A stretch of DNA of 14,312 bases from Bacteroidales bacterium (GCA_021106655.1 JAIOTT010000134.1:1-14312), one strand, 5' to 3'. Shown: positions 6,228-13,482, counted from the first letter of the stretch. Notes: generated by a model not told the origin, from the sequence alone. Numbers and translations: made by a program.

Positions 6228-7247
6228 TTACCTGCCTGTAAGAGTTTTAGGTATCCTTCCATTATTGATGGTTTCAGAACGTAGTCGGCGTCCCAGAATT
6301 TTTTCCATCATATTTCCAATTTCAAGAATCTTGTCAATATCAAGACCTGTATCAATACCCATCTCATCCATCATCACCACCATATCTTCAGTACAAACCA
6401 GTCCAACACCATTAGGATCTTTATAATAATAAGCACCGGTCCCACTCACAGGTACACCAGCACAAAAATTAGCCGGTTGTCCGCCAAGTCCACCAAAACA
6501 TGACTCATAATTTGTCATTCCTGCTTGTAATGCTGCCAGAACATTTGCCAGTCCCCATCCACGTGTAACATGAAAGTGGGCAATATGTTTTTCAGGATTT
6601 GGTATTGCATCAAGAAGCATTGAAAAATAATCATATACTCTGTCGGGTGAAGCAGAGCCATCATGATCAGCATGTTCTACATCATCTGCCCCAATGTCGA
6701 GACATCTTTTTGTAAACTCAACAGCCTTGCTCAGTTCTGTCGGCCCTTCAATAGGGCATCCCCAGATCGTACTCACAGTACCATTGACTTTTATACCTGC
6801 ATCATGACACAATGGAATATATTTCTCAGCCATCTTCCAGTATTCATCCAGATAGATCCCGGAATTTCTTTTGTGATGAGTTCCGCTGGTTGAAACCATC
6901 ATCAGTATCCTGTTAGGGCCATAACCCTCCTTCCTTGCCTCGATGGCTCTCTCAATAGATCTTTCCCGAATAGTTACGGCAGTAACAGTAACATCATCCA
7001 GAAGATGTTTGATTTTTTTGCTGGAATGTAATCTCCTACTTAGTTCATCAGCATCCTTAAACTGAGGCATGCCGCGTGGATTTCCAAAATTTGTTGTTTC
7101 AACGTGCTTGATACCTGCAAGGATCGATTGCTCCAAAACCCATAGCTTTGCTTCAGTAGGGATAAAAATCTCCTCATGTTGAAAGCCGTCTCTAACAGTA
7201 ATATCGCCGATTGTTACTTTCTTGGGGTAACTAAAATTAGTACTCAT
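6228..7247 (-). CDS. HMG-CoA lyase-like DRE-TIM enzyme lacking the catalytic cysteine
   Basis: A 339-residue DRE-TIM barrel protein. The first motif is present (TVRDGFQHEE, R19 and D20), as is the HFH metal pair (H224, H226 in AHFHVTRGWG). The C-terminal TEDMVVMMDEMGIDTGLD segment matches HMG-CoA lyases. However, the signature loop reads GGLGGQPANF. Q257 occupies the place of the catalytic Cys of true HMG-CoA lyases, and the nearest cysteines are C250 and C262. It is also about 40-50 residues longer than typical bacterial HMG-CoA lyases. The substrate is thus uncertain: a related 3-hydroxyacyl-CoA or 2-hydroxyacyl-CoA lyase, or an aldol-type enzyme of the same cluster. It is the first gene of the minus-strand unit, divergent from the carboxyltransferase operon, and probably shares its control region. 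Confidence 0.75.
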   Translation of the reverse strand: MSTNFSYPKKVTIGDITVRDGFQHEEIFIPTEAKLWVLEQSILAGIKHVETTNFGNPRGMPQFKDADELSRRLHSSKKIKHLLDDVTVTAVTIRERSIERAIEARKEGYGPNRILMMVSTSGTHHKRNSGIYLDEYWKMAEKYIPLCHDAGIKVNGTVSTIWGCPIEGPTELSKAVEFTKRCLDIGADDVEHADHDGSASPDRVYDYFSMLLDAIPNPEKHIAHFHVTRGWGLANVLAALQAGMTNYESCFGGLGGQPANFCAGVPVSGTGAYYYKDPNGVGLVCTEDMVVMMDEMGIDTGLDIDKILEIGNMMEKILGRRLRSETINNGRIPKTLTGR

Positions 7248-7288
7248 GTTATAAATTTTTTGTTTGATTATTCTTATTAAAATTATGA

Positions 7289-7296
7289 CAAAGATA
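7289..7296 (-). promoter_or_regulatory. Possible Bacteroidota -7 promoter element for the lyase unit
   Basis: On the minus strand the bases read TATCTTTG, an exact fit to the Bacteroidota primary sigma -7 consensus TAnnTTTG, about 40 bases before the ATG at 7247. I see no convincing TTTG/TTG at the -33 position, so this is only a half match. Confidence 0.3.
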
Positions 7297-7384
7297 AATA
7301 TTTTTTTGAAAATTCATTTTCATTCATATATAAATCTTTTTCTATGTGAAGCTTTGAGTCTTCTGTTACTACATACTCTTCTTA

Positions 7385-7414
7385 ACTGCAACTGTCACTG
7401 CTACTGCTACTATT
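7385..7414 (+). repeat. Degenerate hexamer tandem repeat (ACTGnn)
   Basis: Five consecutive six-base units: ACTGCA, ACTGTC, ACTGCT, ACTGCT, ACTATT. It is a short phased repeat in the divergent control region, similar in style to the other intergenic repeats of the window but with another unit length. Confidence 0.55.
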
Positions 7415-7444
7415 TCCCATCTTTGTGTTGTCTTAAGTTTTTTT

Positions 7445-7463
7445 ATAAGAAAATATTTCTTAT
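7445..7463. promoter_or_regulatory. Perfect 8-bp inverted repeat, candidate operator
   Basis: ATAAGAAA-ATA-TTTCTTAT is a 19-base perfect inverted repeat with a three-base centre. It lies between the divergent units, about 120 bases upstream of the GTG at 7582. The size and symmetry suit a dimeric helix-turn-helix regulator, but the AT-rich context makes chance occurrence possible. No regulator gene lies in the window. Confidence 0.4.
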
Positions 7464-7481
7464 TATTGCATGTGAAATTTG

Positions 7482-7499
7482 ATGCTTAATATAAAGCAT
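7482..7499. promoter_or_regulatory. Inverted repeat ATGCTT-n6-AAGCAT, candidate operator
   Basis: Perfect six-base arms (ATGCTT and AAGCAT) are separated by AATATA. The site lies 82 bases upstream of the carboxyltransferase start. A related GCTTAA...TTAAGC pairing spans 7484-7528. It could be a regulator site or the base of a leader hairpin. Confidence 0.35.
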
Positions 7500-7581
7500 T
7501 ATTGAAATATGCCATTAGCATTTAAGCTTGACTTTATTACAGATAATTAGCAATTTATAAATTATTTAAACCTTTATTATC

Positions 7582-9189
7582 GTGTTTACACTAGAGACAA
7601 AAATCAATACAAACTCAGACGAGTTCAAAAAAAACAAGGAAGAATTCCTGAAGATACTGAATAAGTATAAGGAAATTCACAAAAACGTAACAAAGGGCGG
7701 GTCTGAGAAGGCCATTGCAAAGCATAAGGAGAGAGGTAAGTTGCTTGCCCGTGAAAGAATTGATAAACTGGTTGACCCAAACACACCATTTCTGGAGCTC
7801 TCCTCTTTAGCAGCATATGGTATTTTCGATAATGGTCATCCTTCTGCAGTTATTGTTACTGGCATTGGGGTTATCCATGGCCACGAGACAATAATTATTG
7901 CTAATGACGCTACTGTTAAAGGTGGTACATACATCAAGGAAACCATAAAGAAGCATTTAAGAGCTCAGGAAGTTGCAATTGAAAACAACCTTCCTTGTGT
8001 TTACATGGTTGATTCAGGTGGAGTGTTTTTGCCTGAGCAGGCTAATGTTTTTCCCGATCGTGATCATTTTGGAAGATTTTTCTATAACCAGGCACAACTA
8101 TCAGCTGCAGGAATTCCACAGATCTCAATTGTTATGGGATCATGTACTGCTGGTGGGGCATATGTACCAGCTATGAGTGATGAAGCTATTATCATTAAAA
8201 AACAGGGGACTATTTTCCTTGGAGGACCTCCACTTGTAAAAGCTGCAACCGGTGAGGTTGTTACTCCTGAAGAGCTGGGTGGAGCTGAAGTTCATACCGC
8301 TATCTCTGGTGTTGCAGACCATTTGGCTGATAATGATATTCATTCCATACAGATTTGTAGAAATATTTTCCAGAACCTGGAGAAAAAAGAAAAACAAATT
8401 CTTAATATTTCGCCCATTGAGGAGCCATTATATGATCCTGAAGAATTGTATGGCATTGCACCGGTTGATTTTAGAAAAATGGTTGATCCTCGTGAGATTA
8501 TCATGCGAATGGTTGATGGAAGTAAGTTTCATGAATTTAAAGAGGATTATGGCAAAACTCTTGTCTGTGGATTTGCTAAGATCATGGGATATCCGGTTGG
8601 GATACTTGCAAATAATGGAGTTTTGTTCTCTGAATCAGCATTAAAAGGTACGCACTTTATCGAATTATGCTCCATCAGAAAAATTCCTTTGATATTCCTT
8701 CAGAACATAACAGGATTTATTATTGGAAAAGATTTTGAAAGAAAAGGTATTGCCAAGGATGGTGCTAAGCTTGTACATGCAGTTGCAAATGCAAATGTTC
8801 CAAAATTCACCTTTATTTTTGGGGGATCATTTGGGGCAGGTAACTACGGAATGGCTGGTCGTGCATATAGCCCACGACTCTTATTCATGTGGCCAAATGC
8901 AAAGATCTCAGTCATGGGAGGTGCACAAGCTGCTAATGTGCTGATCACTGTTAAACAAGATCAATATAAAGCCAAAGGAAAAGAAATGCCACAAAAAGAA
9001 ATTGATGCCCTGCGAAAAGAAATTATGGATAAATATGATTTTGAAGGATCAGCTTATTACAGTACTGCACGATTGTGGGATGATGGCATTATTGATCCTG
9101 TGGATACGAGAAAAGTTATTGCTATGGGAATCGCTATGTCGCTAAATAAAAAATTCGGAGAGCATAAATTTGGTGCGTTCCGGATGTAA
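7582..9189 (+). CDS. mccB: 3-methylcrotonyl-CoA carboxylase-type acyl-CoA carboxyltransferase (beta) subunit
   Basis: A 535-residue two-domain crotonase-fold carboxyltransferase, the usual size for MCC beta. It transfers CO2 between carboxybiotin and the acyl-CoA (3-methylcrotonyl-CoA/3-methylglutaconyl-CoA). MCC-type signatures are NDATVKGGTY (108-117), DSGG (144-147), NVFPDRDHFGRFFYNQA (155-171), GSCTAGGAYVPAMSDE (186-201), FLGGPPLVKAATGEVVTPEE (212-231) and GGSFGAGNYGMAGRAYSPR (from 414). The two glycine-rich stretches form the oxyanion holes. The start is GTG 7582; an in-frame TAA lies at 7567 and no ATG intervenes. It is the first gene of a four-gene plus-strand operon. No ATP-dependent biotin carboxylase is encoded beside it. 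The biotin protein two genes downstream carries a different carboxyl donor domain, which suggests this subunit works in a transcarboxylase. Confidence 0.88.
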   Translation: MFTLETKINTNSDEFKKNKEEFLKILNKYKEIHKNVTKGGSEKAIAKHKERGKLLARERIDKLVDPNTPFLELSSLAAYGIFDNGHPSAVIVTGIGVIHGHETIIIANDATVKGGTYIKETIKKHLRAQEVAIENNLPCVYMVDSGGVFLPEQANVFPDRDHFGRFFYNQAQLSAAGIPQISIVMGSCTAGGAYVPAMSDEAIIIKKQGTIFLGGPPLVKAATGEVVTPEELGGAEVHTAISGVADHLADNDIHSIQICRNIFQNLEKKEKQILNISPIEEPLYDPEELYGIAPVDFRKMVDPREIIMRMVDGSKFHEFKEDYGKTLVCGFAKIMGYPVGILANNGVLFSESALKGTHFIELCSIRKIPLIFLQNITGFIIGKDFERKGIAKDGAKLVHAVANANVPKFTFIFGGSFGAGNYGMAGRAYSPRLLFMWPNAKISVMGGAQAANVLITVKQDQYKAKGKEMPQKEIDALRKEIMDKYDFEGSAYYSTARLWDDGIIDPVDTRKVIAMGIAMSLNKKFGEHKFGAFRM

Positions 9190-9194
9190 GGAAG

Positions 9195-9237
9195 AAGTGC
9201 CTAAAGTGACTAGAATTTGGAGTGACTAGAGTTAAAA
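9195..9237 (+). repeat. Degenerate nonamer tandem repeat (RAGTGMCTA type)
   Basis: AAGTGCCTA, AAGTGACTA, a seven-base GAATTTG spacer, GAGTGACTA, GAGTTAAAA. The order of unit, GAATTT spacer and unit is shared with 5289-5331, so the two are related by descent rather than chance. It starts five bases after the carboxyltransferase stop. Confidence 0.7.
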
Positions 9238-9246
9238 AGAAAAAAA

Positions 9247-10044
9247 ATGAAAGCATATACAAATATAGAATTTGAGTTGAAAGACGATTTGGGGATTGTC
9301 TGGTTAAACCGGCCTGAGAAGCATAATGCTATGGATGCAGAAATGATCTCCGAGATCATCGATTGTTTTGAAGCAGTTAACGATATGAATGAAGTTCGTA
9401 TTGTATTGCTTAGAGGCCGTGGTAAGTCATTTTGTGCAGGAGCCGATCTGAATTATATGAAAGGCATTGCTGAATTTGGTTATGAAGATAACTATCAGGA
9501 CAGTCTTAAGCTGGCTAAGTGCTTTAATATTATCTACACATGCAAAAAGCCAACTATTGCTGTTGTTCAGGGAGCTGCCATTGGTGGCGCAAATGGATTA
9601 CTTGCAGCATGTGATTTTGTTTATTGCACAGATGAAACAAAATTTGCATTCTCTGAAGTCAAGCTGGGAATTGCTCCTGCCACAATTTCTCCTTATGTAA
9701 TAAAACGTATTGGTGAATATGGCTCCAAAGATCTGATGTTGACAGGTAGAAGATTCCTGGGAAAAGAAGCCGAATATTATAGGCTTGTAAATAAATCCCT
9801 TGCTGCCGATAAATTGGAGGATCATATAAATTCTATTATCAAAGCTTTAATGACAAGCGGTCCTGATGCAATGGCTGCATGTAAACAACTAATTTATAAT
9901 ATTTCAAACAATATAAATTTTGACGACTCAATTGATTATTCAGCAAAATTGATAGCTGAACTCAGGGCATCAAAAGAAGGCCAGGAAGGGATGGCTTCTT
10001 TCCTTGAAAAAAGAAAACCTAATTGGGTAAAAGAGAAAATATAA
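9247..10044 (+). CDS. Enoyl-CoA hydratase/isomerase family, probable 3-methylglutaconyl-CoA hydratase
   Basis: A 265-residue crotonase-family protein, the normal size, expected to be cytosolic. Oxyanion-hole motifs are SFCAGADLNYMKG (61-73) and QGAAIGGANGLLAACD (108-123). E137 in FAFSEVKLGIAPATISPYV aligns with the crotonase Glu164. The position of the second crotonase glutamate (Glu144) is G117. A Gly there, and the SEV.LG.APA.ISP.V segment, fit bacterial LiuC/GnyH-type methylglutaconyl-CoA hydratases as I remember them. The predicted reaction is 3-methylglutaconyl-CoA to HMG-CoA, linking the carboxyltransferase product to the lyase. The next gene begins ten bases after its stop, a tight operon arrangement. 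Confidence 0.82.
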   Translation: MKAYTNIEFELKDDLGIVWLNRPEKHNAMDAEMISEIIDCFEAVNDMNEVRIVLLRGRGKSFCAGADLNYMKGIAEFGYEDNYQDSLKLAKCFNIIYTCKKPTIAVVQGAAIGGANGLLAACDFVYCTDETKFAFSEVKLGIAPATISPYVIKRIGEYGSKDLMLTGRRFLGKEAEYYRLVNKSLAADKLEDHINSIIKALMTSGPDAMAACKQLIYNISNNINFDDSIDYSAKLIAELRASKEGQEGMASFLEKRKPNWVKEKI

Positions 10045-10054
10045 TTAATATCAC

Positions 10055-12214
10055 ATGAAAAAAAGACCAATAAAATTTAGTTTAGTATATCGCGACATGT
10101 GGCAATCTTCAGGAAAGTATGTTCCACGTGTTGATCAGTTAACAAAAATTGCTCCTCTGATAATCGACATGGGTTGTTTCGCCAGAGTTGAGACTAATGG
10201 TGGTGCATTTGAACAGGTTAACCTTTTATATGGTGAAAATCCAAATAAAGCTGTCAGGGAATGGACACAACCCTTTAATGATGTAGGAATTAAAACTCAT
10301 ATGCTCGAAAGAGCACTGAACGGCATCAGGATGTTTCCTGTTCCAGCTGACGTACGTCAGCTGATGTTTAAAGTAAAAAAAGCTCAGGGGACAGATATCT
10401 CAAGATCATTCTGCGGTTTAAATGATCCCAGAAATCTTGAGCTTTCGGTTAAATATGCAAGGGAAGCTGGTATGATTTCACAGGCATCCCTCTGCATTAC
10501 TTATTCAAAAATACATACCGTTGACTACTATATGGATATTGTTGATAAAGTGGTTGAATTCGGAGCTGACGAGATATGCCTTAAAGATATGGCAGGGATA
10601 GGACGCCCGGCTATGTTAGGTAAATTGACTAAAACAATCAAGGATAAATATCCGAATATTATAATTCAGTATCATGGCCATACAGGTCCGGGGTTTTCTG
10701 TTGCTTCTATGCTTGAAGTGGCTAAAAATGGTGCAGATTATGTTGATGTTGCAATGGAACCGCTTTCATGGGGTATGGTTCATCCTGATGTTATCACCAT
10801 ACAAGCTATGCTGAAAGACGCCGGCTTCGAAGTTCCGGAAATAAATATGAAAGCCTATATGGAAGCCCGCGCTATGACGCAGAGCTTTATGGATGATTTT
10901 CTGGGTTACTTCATCAATCCTAAAAACAAATTACTCTCCTCACTTATGGTCTCTTCCGGCCTTCCGGGTGGTATGATGGGTAGCCTGATGGCTGACCTGA
11001 AAGGAGTACAGGATGCTATTAACTTTTCTCTCAAAGCCGATAACAAGCCTGAGCTCTCTGAAGATGATCTTCTTGTAAAATTATTTGATGAAACTGCTTA
11101 TGTATGGCCAAAACTAGGATACCCACCCCTGGTAACTCCATTCAGCCAATATGTTAAAAATGTTGCTCTGCTTAATATTGTGCAAATGGCCAAGGGAGAA
11201 GAAAGATATTCAATGATAGATGAGAACTCCTGGAACATGATACTTGGAAAAGCAGGCAAGTTGCCCGGTCCTCTGGCTCCGGAAATTGTTGAACTGGCAA
11301 AAAAACAAGGCAAAGAATTCTATACAGGCGTGCCTCAGGATGCATACCCGAATGTTTTAGATGATTATCGCAAACAAATGAAAGAAAATAACTGGGATAC
11401 AGGCGAGGATGATGAAGAGTTACTTGAGTTTGCAATGCACGAAGGTCAATATAGAGATTATAAGTCCGGGCTGGCTAAGAAAAGATTTGAGGAAGAAGTA
11501 GAAAAAATGAAAAATCAGGCAACAACAAGTACTGTTGCAGTTAAAGGAAATAAAACGACAAAAAAAACCTCATATAATATGAAAGAAGTAGATTATCCAT
11601 TTGCTATGGCAGCCTTTACGCTATATAGCATGAATACAAAATTACTTGAAGATAAAGCTCAGCAACATGATATCTGGAAATCAATTGGCTACTGGAGAAA
11701 CATCACGAAGATAGATGTAGGCTATGATGATAAAACAATTGTTGTGAACATTAAGGAGCATAAACCAAATGAATACAATCTCGAAATAGAAGGAGTTATT
11801 TTAGATACTAAGATCGATTCCATTGAAGCCGGGCAAATTGATGTTAATATCAATAATGAAACTTATAAAGCAAAAATATCTGCTGGTGAGGATGGATTCA
11901 CAAAGGTTAATATCAATGACAAAGAATTCCTCTTTTCCCGTAATGACCTTCTTGATGGTGAACTGGCTGCTTCTGATGAAGAAGATGTTTCGACAGATGG
12001 AGAAAAAAATATACTTGCACCACTGCCTGGAAGAATTTTCAAAATCAACGTAAAAGAAGGCGATAAGATTCAAAAAGGTGATGTTGTCCTGATTATTGAT
12101 GCAATGAAAATGGAAAACAACATTGTGACCAAAAAAGATGCTGTAGTGAAGAAGATCCTCGTTAAACTAGATGATATGGTGGAAGCTAGTACACCCTTAA
12201 TAGAGATTGAATAG
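10055..12214 (+). CDS. Biotin protein: pyruvate carboxylase/oxaloacetate decarboxylase-type carboxyltransferase fused to BT-like and biotinyl domains
   Basis: 719 residues. Residues about 5-480 are a PYC/OADA (5S-type) carboxyltransferase. R13, D14 and Q17 lie in VYRDMWQSSGK, R117 in TDISRSFCGLND, the carbamylatable K177 in CLKDMAGIG, and metal-binding H207 and H209 in YHGHTGPG. A charged linker (about 480-540) follows, then a region (about 545-635) with KSIGYWRN like the BT (subunit-docking) domain of MCC alpha. A biotinyl domain (about 645-719) has K685 in DAMKMEN as the biotin site. There is no biotin carboxylase (ATP-grasp) domain. The known 5S/OADA domains exchange CO2 between oxaloacetate and biotin. 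With the MccB-like subunit two genes upstream, I infer a transcarboxylase that moves the carboxyl group between oxaloacetate and 3-methylcrotonyl-CoA without ATP. The alternative is a pyruvate carboxylase B-type subunit served by a biotin carboxylase encoded elsewhere. Confidence 0.8.
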   Translation: MKKRPIKFSLVYRDMWQSSGKYVPRVDQLTKIAPLIIDMGCFARVETNGGAFEQVNLLYGENPNKAVREWTQPFNDVGIKTHMLERALNGIRMFPVPADVRQLMFKVKKAQGTDISRSFCGLNDPRNLELSVKYAREAGMISQASLCITYSKIHTVDYYMDIVDKVVEFGADEICLKDMAGIGRPAMLGKLTKTIKDKYPNIIIQYHGHTGPGFSVASMLEVAKNGADYVDVAMEPLSWGMVHPDVITIQAMLKDAGFEVPEINMKAYMEARAMTQSFMDDFLGYFINPKNKLLSSLMVSSGLPGGMMGSLMADLKGVQDAINFSLKADNKPELSEDDLLVKLFDETAYVWPKLGYPPLVTPFSQYVKNVALLNIVQMAKGEERYSMIDENSWNMILGKAGKLPGPLAPEIVELAKKQGKEFYTGVPQDAYPNVLDDYRKQMKENNWDTGEDDEELLEFAMHEGQYRDYKSGLAKKRFEEEVEKMKNQATTSTVAVKGNKTTKKTSYNMKEVDYPFAMAAFTLYSMNTKLLEDKAQQHDIWKSIGYWRNITKIDVGYDDKTIVVNIKEHKPNEYNLEIEGVILDTKIDSIEAGQIDVNINNETYKAKISAGEDGFTKVNINDKEFLFSRNDLLDGELAASDEEDVSTDGEKNILAPLPGRIFKINVKEGDKIQKGDVVLIIDAMKMENNIVTKKDAVVKKILVKLDDMVEASTPLIEIE

Positions 12215-12241
12215 GCTGAGATTAATTATGGATTTCCAAAC

Positions 12242-12269
12242 ACGCAACCCGTAACTCGGAACCCATAAC
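12242..12269 (+). repeat. Degenerate heptamer tandem repeat (nCGnAAC)
   Basis: Four consecutive seven-base units: ACGCAAC, CCGTAAC, TCGGAAC, CCATAAC, with TAATAAT as a possible fifth decayed unit. It lies in the 122-base gap between the biotin protein and the acyl-CoA dehydrogenase genes. Confidence 0.6.
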
Positions 12270-12336
12270 TAATAATCGGTTTACTTCTAATAATGGTGAT
12301 AATCCGTAGATACTAAACAAATTAACAAAAAGTATT

Positions 12337-13482
12337 ATGAACTTCGAACTAAGTGATGAACATAAAATGATACGGGAGACCGTAAGGGATTTTGCGGAGA
12401 GAGAGATCAAACCAATTGCACAGGAACTTGATGAAAAAGCTGAGTTTTCTATTGAGCTAACCCGCAAAATAGGAGAGCTGGGATTATTTGGTATGTATCT
12501 GCCTGACAAATACGGTGGTCAAGGGATGGATACCTTGTCGTATATAATTGCTGTGGAAGAGCTTGCAAGAGTCGACAGCTCCCAGGCAGCAACACTTGCT
12601 GCTCATAACTCCCTTGGCATTGGACCTCTGTATTATTATGGTACTGAGGAACAGAAAATGAAATATCTTCCCCAATTATGTACCGGTGAAGCCTTATGGG
12701 GTTTCGGACTTACAGAAGCTGATGCAGGTTCCGATTCCAGAGGAACAAAGACCAAAGCTAAACTGGAAAATGGTGAATGGACCATTGACGGATCTAAAAT
12801 ATTCATTACAAATGCATCAAGTGAAATTTCAGTGGGATCAACTGTACAAGCAGTTACAGGAGAAAAAGATGGAAAAAAAATATTCACTACAATCATTGTT
12901 GAAAAAGGAACTCCCGGATTTAAAAGAGTTTCTATGCATGGAAAAATGATGTGGCGTGCCTCAGATACAGCAGAGCTTTATTTTGACGACTGCAAAGTAC
13001 CTGAGGGAAATCTTCTTGGTGAAATCGGACAAGGCTCAAAAATCATGCTTAGTACACTGGATAATGGCAGGTTATCAATCGCCGCCATGGGACTTGGACT
13101 GGCCCAGGGTGCGTTTGAATTGGCATTAAATTATGGGCACGAAAGAAAACAATTTGGCAAACCAATAATCAAATTCCAGATAAATGCATTTAAGCTTGCC
13201 GACATGGCAACAAAAATTGAACTTGCCAGAAACTTATTATATAAAGCATGCTGGCTTAAGGACAATAAAAAAGATTTTGCAAAAGAAGCAGCAATGTCAA
13301 AACTTTATTGCTCTGAAATTGCAAAACAAGTAGCTGATGAAGCTGTTCAAATACATGGTGGCTACGGACTGATGAAAGATTATACTATTGAAAGATTTTA
13401 TCGTGATCAAAGATTACTGCAGATAGGTGAAGGAACTTCGGAGATTCAGAGATTGGTTATTTCCAGATATATTGGGTGCTAA
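12337..13482 (+). CDS. Acyl-CoA dehydrogenase (short/branched-chain type)
   Basis: A 381-residue, full-length three-domain flavoprotein. It oxidises an acyl-CoA to the 2-enoyl-CoA and passes electrons to ETF. Landmarks are LPDKYGGQG, the FAD-contacting WGFGLTEADAGSDSRGTKT and ITNASS segments, ERKQFGKPI, the QIHGGYGLMKDY segment and the C-terminal GEGTSEIQRLVISRYIG. E365 in GEGTSE is at the SCAD/MCAD catalytic base position. Classic isovaleryl-CoA dehydrogenase has a Gly or Ala there and its Glu in helix G, where this protein has LDNGRL. Context predicts isovaleryl-CoA as substrate, but the active-site pattern is that of butyryl- or 2-methyl-branched acyl-CoA dehydrogenases, so the substrate is open. 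It is the last gene of the operon, after a 122-base gap. No ETF genes are in view. Confidence 0.88.
   Translation: MNFELSDEHKMIRETVRDFAEREIKPIAQELDEKAEFSIELTRKIGELGLFGMYLPDKYGGQGMDTLSYIIAVEELARVDSSQAATLAAHNSLGIGPLYYYGTEEQKMKYLPQLCTGEALWGFGLTEADAGSDSRGTKTKAKLENGEWTIDGSKIFITNASSEISVGSTVQAVTGEKDGKKIFTTIIVEKGTPGFKRVSMHGKMMWRASDTAELYFDDCKVPEGNLLGEIGQGSKIMLSTLDNGRLSIAAMGLGLAQGAFELALNYGHERKQFGKPIIKFQINAFKLADMATKIELARNLLYKACWLKDNKKDFAKEAAMSKLYCSEIAKQVADEAVQIHGGYGLMKDYTIERFYRDQRLLQIGEGTSEIQRLVISRYIGC

Larger units (their letters stand above)
7248..7581. promoter_or_regulatory. Divergent control region between the lyase unit and the acyl-CoA operon
   Basis: A 334-base AT-rich gap separates the starts of two oppositely directed transcription units. 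It contains a possible Bacteroidota -7 element for the minus strand, a hexamer repeat and two perfect inverted repeats, each listed separately. No gene is credible here. Confidence 0.6.

Noticed and set aside
7264..7482. Open frame of 72 codons in the divergent control region
   Set aside because: Low-complexity, Cys/Leu/Phe-rich translation of AT-rich DNA. It overlaps the hexamer repeat and the inverted repeats and has no family resemblance.
7529..7560. TTGACT as a sigma-70 -35 box before the carboxyltransferase gene
   Set aside because: No matching -10 at proper spacing, and Bacteroidota primary promoters use the -33 TTG / -7 TAnnTTTG form.
8252..8644. Open frame of 130 codons inside the carboxyltransferase gene
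   Set aside because: It lies wholly inside a strongly conserved gene in another frame, so it is a shadow of that gene.
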